Source of the DNA: Microbacterium sp. Leaf159
GTDB lineage: Bacteria; Actinomycetota; Actinomycetes; Actinomycetales; Microbacteriaceae
DNA length: 64,000 nucleotides
NCBI RefSeq assembly: GCF_001423615.1
Contig: NZ_LMOU01000001.1
Location: 107,138 to 171,137, forward strand
Reading direction: 5' to 3'
Shown here: in pieces, positions 54,142-64,000 of the stretch
How positions within the stretch are numbered: position 1 is the first letter of the stretch
How the letters are laid out: each line of letters starts with the position of its first letter
Notes under the pieces: generated by a model
Seen by the model: the letters and a program-made list of their open reading frames with translations, nothing else
What the model was told of the DNA's origin: nothing
The model's database searches: none
Translations under genes and position numbers: made by a program

Positions 54142-55083
54142 GTGAAGGCAGCGCTCCTCCGCATCGCCGGCCTCGCGGCATCCGTCGTGATCGTGCTCTG
54201 GGGCGCGGCGACGCTGGTGTTCCTGGCGTTCCGCATCATTCCTGGCGATCCGGTCTCGGTGATGCTCGGACCGCAGGCCCAGGTCAGCGAGGCGGTGAAA
54301 GACGGCATCCGCGCAGAGCTCGGACTTGACCGGCCGCCGCTCGAGCAGTATCTGAGCTTCATCGGTCAACTCGCCAGGGGAGACCTCGGGGAGTCGTACC
54401 AGCTGCGGATGCCGGTGGCCGAGGTCATCGGCCGTCAGCTCGGGCCGACGCTGCAGCTCTCGGCGCTCGCTCTCGTGATCGCTGTGCTGCTCGCGCTGGC
54501 CGTGGCCCTGCTGGTGCGCGGCCAGGCAGGGCGAGCTGTCGCGGCGGGCATCGAACTCGTCATCCTCTCGTCGCCGGTGTTCTGGATCGGTCTGATCCTG
54601 CTCAGTGTCTTCGCGTTCGGACTCGGGTGGTTCCCCGTCTCGGGTGCGCGGAATCCGGCGACGATCGTGCTGCCGGCCATCACGCTCGCGCTGCCCGTGG
54701 CGGCGCTTCTCAGTCAGGTCCTGCGCGACGGACTCGTGCAGGCCGAGCGGATGCCGTTCGCAGAGACCGTCCGAGCCCGGGGCGCGGGCCCGTCGTGGTT
54801 CACACTGCGGCACGGGCTGAGGCACGGTGCCGCGAACGCGGTGACGCTGGCGGCCTACCTGACCGGATCGGTGCTCGGCGGAGCCGTGCTCGTCGAGACG
54901 GTCTTCGCCCGTGCGGGCCTCGGGCGGGTCACCCTCGCAGCCATCACCAACCGCGATCTGCCGGTGATCACGGGGATCATCCTGCTCAGCGCCATCGTGT
55001 TCGTGATCGTGAACCTCGTGATCGAGCTCCTGCATCCGCTCATCGACCCGCGTCTTCGCACGGAACGCGGGGGTGCGCGATGA
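54142..55083 (+). CDS. Peptide ABC transporter permease (DppB-like)
   Basis: Membrane permease (313 aa) with six helices, the first at residues ~10-28 (ASVVIVLWGAATLVFLAF). The conserved FRIIPGDPVSVMLG follows helix 1 and the EAA-type cytoplasmic loop is QVLRDGLVQAERMPFAETVR before the last helices. The substrate is set by the binding protein upstream. Start GTG 54142. Its stop overlaps the ATG of the next permease. Confidence 0.9.
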   Translation: MKAALLRIAGLAASVVIVLWGAATLVFLAFRIIPGDPVSVMLGPQAQVSEAVKDGIRAELGLDRPPLEQYLSFIGQLARGDLGESYQLRMPVAEVIGRQLGPTLQLSALALVIAVLLALAVALLVRGQAGRAVAAGIELVILSSPVFWIGLILLSVFAFGLGWFPVSGARNPATIVLPAITLALPVAALLSQVLRDGLVQAERMPFAETVRARGAGPSWFTLRHGLRHGAANAVTLAAYLTGSVLGGAVLVETVFARAGLGRVTLAAITNRDLPVITGIILLSAIVFVIVNLVIELLHPLIDPRLRTERGGAR

Positions 55084-55892
55084 AGCGCGCGCAGGTCGTG
55101 CTGCTGTGGTGCGCGGTGGCCGTGCTGCTGGTTCTCGCGTTCGCCGCGGCCTTCCCCGGAGTCCTCGCCACGCACGACCCGCTCCAGACGGACGTGCGGG
55201 CATCGCTGCTGCCGCCGAGTGCCGAGCACCTGTTCGGCACCGATCAGAGCGGCCGCGACGTGTACTCGCGGGTGGTCCACGGTGCCGGGCGCTCGATCGG
55301 GATCGGTCTGCTCGCGACCGGCATCGCGCTCGCTGCAGGACTCCTCATCGGCGCGCTCGCCGGACTCGCTCCACGGGGAGTCGACGCGGCGCTCATGCGG
55401 GTCAACGACGTGCTCATGGCCTTTCCCGAGTTCCTGGTAGCACTCGTCGTCGTGGCGGTGCTCGGACCGGGGCCGGTCAACATCGCGATCGCGGTGACGC
55501 TCGCCGCCGTCCCCGTCTACATCCGTCTCGCCCGCGTGCAGACCCGCACGCTCCGCAGCGCCGAGCACGTCGAGGCCGCACGCATCCTCGGGGTTCCTCC
55601 CGTGCCCGCCTTCGTCCGTCACGTGGTGCCGGGGGTGCTCGGCTCGTTGAGCGTGCTCGCGACGATCGGCATCGGATCGAGCATCCTCGCCGCGGCCGGA
55701 CTCAGCTTCCTCGGCCTCGGTCCCTCGGAGCCGACACCCGAGTGGGGACTCATGCTCGCGGGTGGGCGCAACGTGCTGGGCCAGGCCTGGTGGATCGCCG
55801 TGTTCCCCGGCATCGCGATCACCGTGACGGTGATCGCGGCGACCGTCGTCGGCCGGGTCCTGCGTGCCAGAGCAGAGGGGCGGACCTCATGA
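55080..55892 (+). CDS. Peptide ABC transporter permease (DppC-like)
   Basis: Second permease (270 aa) with the DppC hallmark EHLFGTDQSGRDVYSRVVHG after helix 1 and a cytoplasmic EAA loop around EHVEAARILGVPP. Five to six helices. ATG 55080 overlaps the previous stop; its own stop overlaps the ATPase start, so the importer subunits are coupled throughout. Confidence 0.9.
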   Translation: MKRAQVVLLWCAVAVLLVLAFAAAFPGVLATHDPLQTDVRASLLPPSAEHLFGTDQSGRDVYSRVVHGAGRSIGIGLLATGIALAAGLLIGALAGLAPRGVDAALMRVNDVLMAFPEFLVALVVVAVLGPGPVNIAIAVTLAAVPVYIRLARVQTRTLRSAEHVEAARILGVPPVPAFVRHVVPGVLGSLSVLATIGIGSSILAAAGLSFLGLGPSEPTPEWGLMLAGGRNVLGQAWWIAVFPGIAITVTVIAATVVGRVLRARAEGRTS

Positions 55893-57397
55893 CCGCGGCG
55901 CTGGAGCTGACGGGCCTTCGCATCGACTTCGGTGGGGCGCCCGTGGTCGACGGGGTGTCGATGACCGTGTCGCGTGGTGAGTGCGTCGCCATCGTGGGCG
56001 AGTCGGGGGCAGGCAAGTCGCTCACCGCCCGGGCGCTGCTCGGACTGACGCCGGCAGACGCCCGCGTGCGCTTCGAGCGGCTCGTGGTCGACGGAACGGA
56101 TGTCGCACGATTCGGCGAGCGGCGTTGGAGGTCCCTCCGCGGCTCCGGCATCGCGCTCGTCTCGCAGGATGCTCTCGTCTCGCTCGACCCGCTGCAGCGG
56201 GTGGGCTCCGAGATCGCTGAACCCCTGCGTCTGCACCGGCTCGTCTCAGGTCGGGCGGCGCTGCGCGACAGGGTCCAGGAGCTGCTGCACCGGGTGTGGA
56301 TGCCGGATGCCGACCGCAGAGCGCGGCAGTATCCCCACGAGCTCTCCGGGGGTCTCAGGCAGCGAGCGCTGATCGCCTCGGCCATCGCCGCGGACCCGGC
56401 GATCCTCGTGGCGGACGAGCCGACCACGGCCCTCGATGCGACCGTGCAGGCGCGGATCCTCGGACTGCTCCGCGAGATCGCGGATGCCGGCACCGCGATC
56501 GTGTTCATCAGCCACGACTTCGCGGCGGTCCGTCGGATCGCCGATCGGGTGCTGGTCATGCGCGACGGCGCGGTGGTCGAGTCAGGGTCGGTGGCCGAGG
56601 TGCTGGAGGCACCGCAGCACGAATACACCCGGCAGCTGATCGCCGCGACCATCCACGAGCCGAGGGCGATCTCCACCGGCGACCCCTCGCCCGTGCTCGT
56701 GGCGACTGGTGCGACCAGGACGTTCGGCGAGATCGCGGCGGTGAGCGATGCCTCGTTCACCGTGCACGAGGGACGCACTCTCGGGATCGTCGGGGAGTCG
56801 GGCTCGGGCAAGACCACGCTCGCGCGGATGATCGTCGGCGTCGAGCAGCCCGACGACGGAGGACTGCGCTGGATCGGGGAGCACCGCGTGCAGCTCGTGC
56901 ACCAGAATCCGCTCGGTGCCTTCGACCCTCGGTGGTCGATCGGTCGGTCGCTGAGGGAGGCGCTCGCCGCGGGCGGCGTGCCCCGCACGATACGGTCCCG
57001 GCGTGTGGCCGAGCTTCTCGCCGAGGTCGACCTCGACCCCGTGCTGGCGAACCGTCGACCCGCCGCGCTGTCGGGCGGGCAGCGTCAGCGCGCTGCCATC
57101 GCACGGGCACTGGCGGCCGAGCCCGAGGTGCTGGTGCTGGACGAGCCGGTGTCGGCGCTGGATCCGTCCGTGCGCGAACGCGTGCTCCAGCTGCTGCTCC
57201 GACTGCAGCGCGAGCGGCGGCTGACCATGATCTTCGTGTCCCATGATCTCGACGTCGTCGGTGCGGTCGCCGACGACGTGCTCGTGATGCAGGACGGCGT
57301 CATCGTCGAGCAGGGTGCGGTCGCCGATGTGTTCGCATCGCCGCAGCATCCGTTCACGCAGGAGCTGCTCGAGGCGAACGGCCCCGTCAGTCCTTGA
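55889..57397 (+). CDS. Peptide ABC transporter dual ATPase (DppD-DppF fusion)
   Basis: Two ATP-binding domains in one protein (502 aa), a fused form of DppD and DppF. First domain: Walker A GESGAGKS (~36-43), signature LSGGLRQRAL, Walker B ILVADEPTTALD. Second domain: GESGSGKT, LSGGQRQRAAI, VLVLDEPVSALD. Both have switch His (FISHDF and FVSHDL). The second domain ends in the family tail SPQHPFTQELLEANGP that matches DppF. The gene ends 11 bases inside a convergent gene on the other strand. Confidence 0.93.
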   Translation: MTAALELTGLRIDFGGAPVVDGVSMTVSRGECVAIVGESGAGKSLTARALLGLTPADARVRFERLVVDGTDVARFGERRWRSLRGSGIALVSQDALVSLDPLQRVGSEIAEPLRLHRLVSGRAALRDRVQELLHRVWMPDADRRARQYPHELSGGLRQRALIASAIAADPAILVADEPTTALDATVQARILGLLREIADAGTAIVFISHDFAAVRRIADRVLVMRDGAVVESGSVAEVLEAPQHEYTRQLIAATIHEPRAISTGDPSPVLVATGATRTFGEIAAVSDASFTVHEGRTLGIVGESGSGKTTLARMIVGVEQPDDGGLRWIGEHRVQLVHQNPLGAFDPRWSIGRSLREALAAGGVPRTIRSRRVAELLAEVDLDPVLANRRPAALSGGQRQRAAIARALAAEPEVLVLDEPVSALDPSVRERVLQLLLRLQRERRLTMIFVSHDLDVVGAVADDVLVMQDGVIVEQGAVADVFASPQHPFTQELLEANGPVSP

Positions 57398-58037
57398 CCT
57401 GGATGCCGATCCCCGCGGCGAGCACCGGGGCGAGCTGCTGCACCTGGAAGCTGCTCAGGGTCGTCCCGCGGAGGCTGTTCGCATCGAGGAACGCCGAGGC
57501 GTCGAGCCCGCGCAGGTCCACGTGCGTGGCACGCATGCCTCGCGAGTCCACCTCGTCCGAGCGCGTGTCGGTGAAGCGCACACGCGTGAGCTCGGCCTGG
57601 GGCATGTCGATCGTCCGGATGCTGCACGCGGTGATCTCGATGTCTGCCGCCCGCACCCCGCCGAGGTTGAGATAGTCGATCCGCACGTCGCGGAGCTCCA
57701 GCTCGTCGATGCGCGCGCTGCTCAGATCGAGCGTGCCGATGCGGCCTCCGCTGATGCGGACACGGCGCACGCCGGCATCCCGCATCTTGAGCGAGGCGAT
57801 GCGGACACCCGCCATGTCGACGTCGATGAGCGTGGCTCCGGTCAGGTCGACGCTGTCGGCGTCGGCCGTGATCGTGCACTGCTCGAGTGAGGCGTGGGCG
57901 AGATCTGCCGTGACTTCGAGATCGAGCCGAGCCGCGAGCAGATCCGCGCTGCGCCGCGCCGTCGCGGACTCGAACTCGAGGGGAAGGTCGGGAGGCGAAA
58001 CGCGGGGAGCCGCAGGGGATTCGGGAGAGCGGACCAT
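57387..58037 (-). CDS. Pentapeptide-repeat-like protein
   Basis: A 216-aa protein with runs of five-residue layers A(D/N)LXX, seen as ADSVDLTGATLIDVDMAGVR, then IGTLDLSSARIDELELRDVR and GMRATHVDLRGLDASAFLDA. This fits a right-handed beta-helix of pentapeptide-repeat type, though the repeats are loose. N-terminal ~50 residues are Pro-rich. No membrane helix or signal peptide. Function unknown; some pentapeptide proteins protect gyrase from drugs, which should not be assumed here. Its 3' end overlaps the dual-ATPase gene on the opposite strand. Confidence 0.7.
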   Translation of the reverse strand: MVRSPESPAAPRVSPPDLPLEFESATARRSADLLAARLDLEVTADLAHASLEQCTITADADSVDLTGATLIDVDMAGVRIASLKMRDAGVRRVRISGGRIGTLDLSSARIDELELRDVRIDYLNLGGVRAADIEITACSIRTIDMPQAELTRVRFTDTRSDEVDSRGMRATHVDLRGLDASAFLDANSLRGTTLSSFQVQQLAPVLAAGIGIQVKD

Positions 58038-58164
58038 GCTTCGAGGGTAGGGGGTGGCGGAGACACTCCCCGGTACATCCCACACTGGCCGGGCGCACAA
58101 CGACCTGCGAAGCGCACCGGCACCTCGGGAGCACCGGCACCTCGGGAGGCGCACACCCCCGCAC

Positions 58165-58400
58165 CCCGCGTACAATGGGAACCAAGAGCCGTGATCCGGA
58201 CATCACCGGGGAGCTCTCGGAAGAACGGTCGGCCCGCAAAGGCCGACTCAGTAGAACCGAGCGGGGCAGGCCCGTCACAGCCGCAGTGAGAGTGGCTCCG
58301 CCGAGAGGCGCGGCACGCGAGGTGGTACCGCGGTCCCCGGAACGACAAGCCGGACGGATCGTCCTCGCAGCAGCATCCGCCACGACTCCTGCGAGACGAC
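58165..58400 (+). ncRNA. T-box leader RNA of ileS
   Basis: Upstream of ileS the T-box core GGTGGTACCGCGG is at 58321-58333; TGGT (58323-58326) can pair with the ACCA end of uncharged tRNA-Ile. A short Stem I region with a candidate ATC specifier lies near 58195-58215. Downstream, CTCGCAG (58364-58370) can pair with CTGCGAG (58389-58395) just before the ileS ATG, so in the unbound state it could hide the start region. This fits the actinobacterial, translation-controlling ileS T-boxes with a short Stem I. Low charged tRNA-Ile should raise IleRS synthesis. The region also accounts for the only gap above 300 bases. Confidence 0.88.
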
Positions 58401-61400
58401 ATGACCTACCCGCGTTCCTCCTTCGGCCCCGCCGCCGACCAGGCTGCCTCCGTCGCCCCGAGCGCTCGGTTCCCTCAGATCGAGCGCGACGTGCTCGACT
58501 TCTGGGAGACCGACCAGACCTTCCGCGCCTCCATCGAGCAGCGCGAGGGCGCTGACGAGTGGGTCTTCTACGACGGCCCGCCGTTCGCCAACGGGCTGCC
58601 GCACTACGGGCACCTGCTCACCGGCTATGCCAAGGACGTCTTCCCGCGATTCCAGACCATGATCGGCAAGAAGGTCGATCGCGTCTTCGGGTGGGACACT
58701 CACGGTCTGCCGGCCGAGCTCGAGGCGATGAAGCAGCTCGGCATCACCGAGAAGAGCGAGATCGAGACCATGGGCATCGACGTCTTCAACGCGAAGGCGA
58801 AGGACTCGGTGCTCAAGTACACGCATGAGTGGCAGGACTACGTCACGCGTCAGGCCCGCTGGGTCGACTTCGAGCGCGGGTACAAGACCCTCGACCTCGG
58901 TTACATGGAGAGTGTGCTCTGGGCGTTCAAGACCCTCTTCGACAAGGGCCTCGCCTATGAGGGATACCGCGTGCTGCCGTACTGCTGGCGCGACGAGACC
59001 CCGCTCTCGGCGCATGAGCTGCGCATGGACGACGACGTGTACCAGAACCGCCAGGACCCGTCGGTCACCGTGACCTTCCCCCTGACGGGCGCCAAGGCCG
59101 AAGCCCTCGGACTGACCGCCGTGCGCGCCCTGGCCTGGACCACCACGCCGTGGACCCTCCCCACCAACCTCGCCCTCGCCGTCGGCCCCGACATCGAGTA
59201 CGTCGTGCTCCCTGCCGGCCCCGGCGGCGCGGCCGACGTGCACCAGATCGCCGGAACGACGGATGCCGCTGTCGAGGCGTCCGCGCACCGCTACCTCCTC
59301 GCGCGCGAGCTGCTCGGCGGCTACGTCAAGGACCTCGGCTACGAGTCCCTCGACGATGCGCTCGCCGCGGTCGACGCGACCGTGCGAGGCGCCGAACTCG
59401 AAGACGTCACCTACGACCGCCTGTTCGACTATTACGCCGACGCCGAGACCTACGGCACCGAGAACGCCTGGCGCATCCTCGTCGACGACTACGTCACGGT
59501 CAGCGACGGCACCGGCATCGTCCACCAGGCTCCGGCTTACGGTGAGGACGACCAGCGGGTGGCCGGTGCGGCAGGCATCCCGACGATCCTGTCGCTCGAC
59601 GACGGCGGACGCTTCCTGCCCAACGTCACCGACGTCGCCGGCCAGCTGTGGATGGACGCGAACACGCCGCTCATCCGTCTGCTGCGCTCCGAGGGCCGCC
59701 TCCTGCGCGAGCAGAGCTACGTGCACTCGTACCCGCACTGCTGGCGCTGCCGGAACCCCCTGATCTACAAGGCCGTGTCGAGCTGGTTCATCCGCGTCAC
59801 CGACATCAAGGACGACCTGCTCGCGAACAACGAGCAGATCACCTGGGTCCCCGAGAACGTCAAGCACGGCCAGTTCGGCAAGTGGCTCGAGGGCGCACGC
59901 GACTGGTCGATCAGCCGCAACCGGTACTGGGGCTCGCCGATCCCGATCTGGAAGAGCGACGACCCCGAGTACCCTCGTGTCGACGCCTACGGCTCGCTCG
60001 AGGAGATGGAGCGCGACTTCGGCACCCTGCCGCGCAACCCCGAGGGCGAGATCGACCTGCACCGTCCGTACATCGACGATCTCACGCGTCCGAACCCCGA
60101 CGACCCCACCGGCAAGAGCACCATGCGCCGCATCGAGGACGTCTTCGATGTGTGGTTCGATTCGGGCTCCATGCCGTACGCGCAGGTGCACTACCCGTTC
60201 GAGAATCAGGAGTGGTTCGACACGCATGCACCGGCCGACTTCATCGTCGAGTACATCGGGCAGACGCGCGGCTGGTTCTACGTCATGCACGTGCTGTCGA
60301 CCGCGCTGTTCGACCGCCCGGCGTTCACCGGCGTCAGCTGCCATGGCATCGTCCTCGGCAACGACGGCTACAAGATGTCGAAGTCGCTGCGCAACTACCC
60401 GGACGTGTCCGAGGTGCTCGACCGTGACGGCTCCGACGCGATGCGCTGGTTCCTCATGTCGAGCTCGGTGCTGCGCGGCGGCAACCTCGCGGTGACCGAA
60501 GAGGGCATCCGCTCGGGCGTGCGCGAGTTCCTGCTCCCGCTGTGGAACTCGTGGTACTTCTTCGCGACCTACGCGAACGCGGCGAAGCCCGGCGGGTACG
60601 AGGCGACGTGGCGCACGGATTCCACCGATGTGCTCGACCGCTACATCCTGGCTCGTCTCGGCGACCTCGTGCGCGAGGTGCGTGTCGACCTCGAGGGCCT
60701 CGATTCCACCACCGCCTCCGCGCGTCTGCGCGACTTCGCCGAGGTGCTCACCAACTGGTACATCCGCCGCTCGCGCGACCGGTTCTGGGAGGGATCGAAC
60801 ACCGATGCGTTCGACACGCTCTACACCGTGCTCGAGACGCTGACCCGCGTCGCCGCGCCTCTCGTGCCGCTCATCAGCGAGCGCGTGTGGCAGGGACTCA
60901 CGGGCGGACGCAGCGTGCACCTTCAGGACTGGCCGGACGCCAGCGCGTTCCCTGCAGCGGACGAGATCCGTGACGCGATGGATGCCGTGCGCGAGCTGTC
61001 GAGCGTGGCCAACGCGCTGCGCAAGAAAGAGAAGCTGCGCGTGCGGCTGCCTCTCGCCCGGCTCACCGTGGTGTCGCCCCTCGCGGCGACGCTCGGTCAG
61101 TTCGAGGACATCCTGCGCGAGGAGCTCAACGTCAAGTCGGTCGAGCTCGTCGAGCAGTCGGAGACGACCGCGGTGGACTACGGCATCAGCCATCGGCTCA
61201 GCGTCAACGCCCGTGCCGCGGGCCCGCGCCTCGGCAAGAACGTGCAGACCGTGATCAAGGCCGCGAAGGCGGGCGATTGGTCCGAGAGCGACGGAGTCGT
61301 CACCGCGGGCGGCATCGCGCTCGAGGCGTCGGAGTACGAGCTCGCCCTCGAGACCACGGGCCGACCGGAGGGCGAGGCACTCGCTCTGGTGCCGGCGGGC

Positions 61401-61766
61401 GGTTTCGTGCTGCTCGACACGCAGACCACGCCGGAGCTCGAAGCCGAAGGCCTGGCGCGTGACGCGATCCGTGTGGTGCAGGAGGCGCGCAAGAACGCCG
61501 ATCTCGACGTGAGCGACCGCATCGTCCTCGCGCTCAACGTCAGCGCCGCCGATGCCGAGGCGCTGCAGACGCATGCCGAACTGATCGCGGGGGAGACCCT
61601 CGCGGTGGGCTTCGCAGTCCACGCGACCGACGAGATCTCCACTCTGGTGCAGGAGGTGACGAGCCCGGGTGATGGTGTGTTCCGCAGCGGAGCCACGGCC
61701 CTCGGCGCCGACAAGCGCCCGATCATCGTCACGATCGACACGAACATCGAGGAGCCGAGCGCATGA
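58401..61766 (+). CDS. ileS: Isoleucyl-tRNA synthetase
   Basis: Class I synthetase (1121 aa) that charges tRNA-Ile. The HIGH motif reads HYGH from His68, the KMSKS loop starts at Lys658 ([10 protein letters not shown]), and the editing domain has [16 protein letters not shown]. The length and HYGH form match the larger, eukaryote-like IleRS class common in actinobacteria, which is often resistant to mupirocin by sequence type; that is inference only. The last ~70 residues include [20 protein letters not shown]. Controlled by a T-box upstream. Stop overlaps the folC ATG. Confidence 0.97.
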   Translation: MTYPRSSFGPAADQAASVAPSARFPQIERDVLDFWETDQTFRASIEQREGADEWVFYDGPPFANGLPHYGHLLTGYAKDVFPRFQTMIGKKVDRVFGWDTHGLPAELEAMKQLGITEKSEIETMGIDVFNAKAKDSVLKYTHEWQDYVTRQARWVDFERGYKTLDLGYMESVLWAFKTLFDKGLAYEGYRVLPYCWRDETPLSAHELRMDDDVYQNRQDPSVTVTFPLTGAKAEALGLTAVRALAWTTTPWTLPTNLALAVGPDIEYVVLPAGPGGAADVHQIAGTTDAAVEASAHRYLLARELLGGYVKDLGYESLDDALAAVDATVRGAELEDVTYDRLFDYYADAETYGTENAWRILVDDYVTVSDGTGIVHQAPAYGEDDQRVAGAAGIPTILSLDDGGRFLPNVTDVAGQLWMDANTPLIRLLRSEGRLLREQSYVHSYPHCWRCRNPLIYKAVSSWFIRVTDIKDDLLANNEQITWVPENVKHGQFGKWLEGARDWSISRNRYWGSPIPIWKSDDPEYPRVDAYGSLEEMERDFGTLPRNPEGEIDLHRPYIDDLTRPNPDDPTGKSTMRRIEDVFDVWFDSGSMPYAQVHYPFENQEWFDTHAPADFIVEYIGQTRGWFYVMHVLSTALFDRPAFTGVSCHGIVLGNDGYKMSKSLRNYPDVSEVLDRDGSDAMRWFLMSSSVLRGGNLAVTEEGIRSGVREFLLPLWNSWYFFATYANAAKPGGYEATWRTDSTDVLDRYILARLGDLVREVRVDLEGLDSTTASARLRDFAEVLTNWYIRRSRDRFWEGSNTDAFDTLYTVLETLTRVAAPLVPLISERVWQGLTGGRSVHLQDWPDASAFPAADEIRDAMDAVRELSSVANALRKKEKLRVRLPLARLTVVSPLAATLGQFEDILREELNVKSVELVEQSETTAVDYGISHRLSVNARAAGPRLGKNVQTVIKAAKAGDWSESDGVVTAGGIALEASEYELALETTGRPEGEALALVPAGGFVLLDTQTTPELEAEGLARDAIRVVQEARKNADLDVSDRIVLALNVSAADAEALQTHAELIAGETLAVGFAVHATDEISTLVQEVTSPGDGVFRSGATALGADKRPIIVTIDTNIEEPSA

Positions 61767-63115
61767 GCGCACGAGACAGGGCGGATGCCGTCTACGAGAC
61801 GCTCCTGAGCCGCGCCGGCGAGCGCTGGGTGCAGCCGCGCAAGGAGCGCACCGCCCGCATCCTCGCGTTCCTCGACGACCCGCAGCGCACGTACCGTGTC
61901 GTGCACATCACAGGGACGAACGGCAAGACGTCGACGGCCCGGATGATCGAGAGCCTGCTCAGGGCGCACGGTCTGCGCACCGGACTCTTCACGAGCCCGC
62001 ACCTCGAGCGCTTCACCGAGCGCATCATGATCGACGGTCAGCCGATCGACGATGCCGCGGTCGCTGACGCGTGGGATGAGATCGAGCCGTTCGTCGGGAT
62101 CGTCGACACCGAGCTCGAAGCCGCGGGCGAGGAGCCGCTCACGTTCTTCGAGCTGCTCACCGTGCTGGCCTTCGTCGCGGTGGCCGATGCCCCGGTCGAC
62201 GTCCTCGTGCTCGAAGTCGGTATGGGCGGCGAGTGGGACTCGACCAACACCGCCGACGGCGATGTCGCGGTGTTCGCACCGATCGACATCGACCACGCCG
62301 ATCGCCTCGGTGGCACGATCGCCGAGATCGCCACGGTCAAGGCGGGGATCATCAAGGAGGGCGCAGCCGTCGTGTCTGCGCAGCAGCCGGACGAGGCCGC
62401 CGACGTGCTCCGGCGCGTCGCCACGGAGAAGAGCGCCACGATCGCCTTCGAGGGGGACGAGTTCGGGCTCACCGACCAGAAGCTCGCGGTCGGCGGGCAG
62501 CTCATCTCGATCCGCGGGCTCGCGGGGGAGTACCTCGAGGAGTACCTGCCGCAGTACGGCGCGCACCAGGGTCACAACGCCGCTCTCGCGGTCGCCGCAG
62601 TGGAGGCGCTCATCGGAGGTGGGCAGCAGCAGATCGCGGCCGACATCGTCTCGGAGGGTCTGCAGGGCGCGACATCGCCCGGTCGCCTTCAGCTGCTCGG
62701 CATCTCGCCCACGGTGATCGTCGATGCGGCGCACAACCCGCACGGCGCCGCAGCACTCGCTCAGGCGATGGATGACAGCTTCGACTTCGACGAGTGGGGA
62801 GTCGTCCTCGGAGTCCTCGGCGACAAGGATGCGGCGGGCATCGTGGCGAAGCTCGCGCCGGCGGCAGCCCACGTCTTCGCCACCGCCCCCGATTCTGATC
62901 GCGCGAGCGACGCGGATGCGATCGCCGATCTCGTCGAAGCCGCAGGGCAGCGCGCGACCGTGCATCCGACCCTCGCCGAGGCGGCGGACGCCGCCCGAGA
63001 GTGGGCGGCGTCGTCCGACCGCCGCGCGGTGGTCATCGCAGGGTCCGTCGTGCTGGCCGGCGAGGCCATCTCCCTCTCGGAGGAAGAGGATTGGAAGTCG
63101 GGGTGGCGCGCGTGA
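61763..63115 (+). CDS. folC: Folylpolyglutamate synthase / dihydrofolate synthase
   Basis: Mur-ligase-like enzyme (450 aa) that adds glutamate to folates. The ATP-binding [18 protein letters not shown] is at ~49-66, [12 protein letters not shown] follows, then the Mur-type [12 protein letters not shown], and [13 protein letters not shown] near residue 320. Length matches bifunctional FolC. ATG 61763 overlaps the ileS stop; the stop overlaps the GTG of the DUF4233 gene. The ileS-folC junction is common in Gram-positives (usually valS-folC). Confidence 0.95.
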   Translation: MSARDRADAVYETLLSRAGERWVQPRKERTARILAFLDDPQRTYRVVHITGTNGKTSTARMIESLLRAHGLRTGLFTSPHLERFTERIMIDGQPIDDAAVADAWDEIEPFVGIVDTELEAAGEEPLTFFELLTVLAFVAVADAPVDVLVLEVGMGGEWDSTNTADGDVAVFAPIDIDHADRLGGTIAEIATVKAGIIKEGAAVVSAQQPDEAADVLRRVATEKSATIAFEGDEFGLTDQKLAVGGQLISIRGLAGEYLEEYLPQYGAHQGHNAALAVAAVEALIGGGQQQIAADIVSEGLQGATSPGRLQLLGISPTVIVDAAHNPHGAAALAQAMDDSFDFDEWGVVLGVLGDKDAAGIVAKLAPAAAHVFATAPDSDRASDADAIADLVEAAGQRATVHPTLAEAADAAREWAASSDRRAVVIAGSVVLAGEAISLSEEEDWKSGWRA

Positions 63116-63534
63116 GCGCCGAGTCGGCATCCCCTCGTCCGCCTCGCGCACCGCGTCCGCCGCGCACTCTGGTGCAGAAACTCGCGCCGATCGTGCTCGG
63201 GTTCGAGTCGATCGTCGTGTTCCTCGCGGGGCTCACGATCTTCGGACTCAAGACCCTGCCTGCCGGCATCCCGCAGTGGTGGGGGATCGTCGGCGGAGGC
63301 ATCGTCGGGATCGCCTGCATCGCCGTCGCGGGGATGATCACGAAGCCCTGGGCGATCACCGCGGGCTGGGTGATCCAGGTCGTCATCGCGCTGGGCGCGA
63401 TCCTCGTTCCCGCCATCCTGCTCGTCGTCGTGATTTTCGGCGGCATGTGGGGGTATGCGACGATCATGGGGGCTCGATTGGACGCACGACGTCCTGCCGG
63501 GCCCGCGACCGAGACTCAGACAGAGAGTGAATGA
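63112..63534 (+). CDS. DUF4233 membrane protein
   Basis: A 140-aa protein with a Pro/Arg-rich N-terminus (RPPRAPRPPRTL) and four hydrophobic segments, starting with LAPIVLGFESIVVFLAGLTI, the DUF4233 hallmark. A short hydrophilic C-terminal tail (TQTESE). Genes of this family are nearly always between folC and ndk in actinobacteria, as here. GTG 63112 overlaps the folC stop. Function unknown. Confidence 0.88.
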   Translation: MSAESASPRPPRAPRPPRTLVQKLAPIVLGFESIVVFLAGLTIFGLKTLPAGIPQWWGIVGGGIVGIACIAVAGMITKPWAITAGWVIQVVIALGAILVPAILLVVVIFGGMWGYATIMGARLDARRPAGPATETQTESE

Positions 63535-63535
63535 C

Positions 63536-63952
63536 ATGGCCACCGAAGAAACCCTCGTCCTCGTCAAGCCCGACGGTGTCGCGCGCGGCCTCACCGGAGC
63601 GATCCTGGCGCGCATCGAGTCGAAGGGCTACGCGCTCGTCGACATCCGTCTGGTCGAACCCGACCGTGACCTCCTCGCCGAGCACTATGCGGAGCACGAG
63701 GGAAAGCCGTTCTACGAGCCGCTCCTCGAGTTCATGCTCTCGGGTCCGTCCGTGGCGATCCGCCTCGCGGGCAACCGTGTGATCGAGGGTTTCCGCTCAC
63801 TCGCGGGGACCACCGACCCGACGACCGCGGCACCCGGCACGATCCGCGGCGACTTCGGCCGCGACTGGGGACTCAAGGTCCAGCAGAACCTGGTGCACGG
63901 CTCGGACAGCCCCGAGTCCGCCGCACGCGAGCTCGGCATCTGGTTCGACTGA
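63536..63952 (+). CDS. ndk: Nucleoside diphosphate kinase
   Basis: Transfers gamma-phosphates between nucleoside triphosphates and diphosphates (138 aa). The N-terminal ETLVLVKPDGVARG binds nucleotide, the phospho-histidine is His121 in NLVHGSDS, and TTDPTTAAPGTIRGDFG is canonical. ATG 63536 follows the DUF4233 stop by one base. A terminator-like hairpin runs to the window end. Confidence 0.96.
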   Translation: MATEETLVLVKPDGVARGLTGAILARIESKGYALVDIRLVEPDRDLLAEHYAEHEGKPFYEPLLEFMLSGPSVAIRLAGNRVIEGFRSLAGTTDPTTAAPGTIRGDFGRDWGLKVQQNLVHGSDSPESAARELGIWFD

Positions 63953-63970
63953 GCTTCCGCGCAACGACGA

Positions 63971-64000
63971 AGCCCGCCGCACGATCTCGTGCGGCGGGCT
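63971..64000 (+). terminator. Terminator after ndk (touches window edge)
   Basis: Fourteen perfect pairs (63971-63984 with 63987-64000); the tight two-base centre means the last pairs open into a small loop. Downstream bases are outside the window. Confidence 0.65.

Noticed and set aside
58275..61772. Open frame of 1165 codons on the minus strand opposite ileS
   Set aside because: Mirror of the ileS codon bias; it also runs over the T-box. No motif, ribosome site or conserved start.

Overview
The window reads as a chromosome segment from a high-GC actinobacterium of the Microbacteriaceae, most likely Microbacterium or a close relative. Supporting this are very GC-rich codon use, actinobacterial marker genes (RbpA, WhiA, RapZ, tandem ClpP1/ClpP2, an ileS T-box leader, a FolC-DUF4233-Ndk string, a MoxR/DUF58/DUF4129 locus) and TAnnnT -10 boxes that often lie six bases from a start codon (leaderless transcripts). 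I see no insertion sequence, prophage, integrase or CRISPR array. The genus is inferred from gene content, not from a search.

Layout. 1-661: 3' end of rpsA, then a strong terminator. 806-7445: six tightly coupled genes for a sulfonate/nitrate-type ABC importer, an acetyl-CoA-synthetase-like ligase, MetY and a CoA-binding protein, apparently sulfur and methionine assimilation. 7477-11808: coaE, an MFS exporter, uvrB and a TfoX-like protein. 11820-12550: a zinc-ribbon mini-protein divergent from an OhrR/MarR-type regulator, sharing a palindromic operator. 12571-16590: membrane-stress type operon (DUF4129, MoxR, DUF58, small membrane proteins), whose last gene may be frameshifted. 16649-23402: uvrA-uvrC-rapZ-whiA. 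23590-28032: sod, then gap-pgk-tpiA-secG-rbpA. 28105-29310: secreted HExxH protein (minus). 29419-29672: divergent tRNA-Gly and tRNA-Pro. 29735-33189: tig, a TPR protein, clpP1-clpP2. 33347-37582: SorC regulator, deoC and two aldehyde-dehydrogenase genes (deoxyribose use). 37702-39986: VOC protein, clpX, NUDIX. 40014-45273: M3 peptidase and LysR regulator divergent from tdh-kbl (threonine breakdown). 45297-46185: ArsR-type regulator behind a symmetric four-half-site operator, plus a small partner. 46253-49062: valS and a small trailing gene (minus).

49160-52270 (minus) is the most unusual part: a five-gene cassette encoding a YbaB/EbfC-like protein, a WXG100 protein with a C-terminal YxxxD signal, an EspC-like helical protein, a 523-residue helical/serine-hydrolase fusion and a lipoprotein. 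It resembles a type VII-secreted lipase with a membrane-anchored immunity protein, but no secretion ATPase lies in the window. 52428-57397: oligopeptide-type ABC importer. 57387-58037: pentapeptide-like protein (minus). 58165-61766: T-box and ileS. 61763-63952: folC, DUF4233 protein, ndk, with a terminator at the window edge.

Most genes are housekeeping: DNA repair, glycolysis, protein quality control and tRNA charging. The accessory content is the T7SS-like cassette, the two importers, the deoxyribose locus and the small regulator/partner pairs. Coverage is nearly complete. The only stretch above 300 bases without a coding gene (58038-58400) holds the ileS leader RNA.
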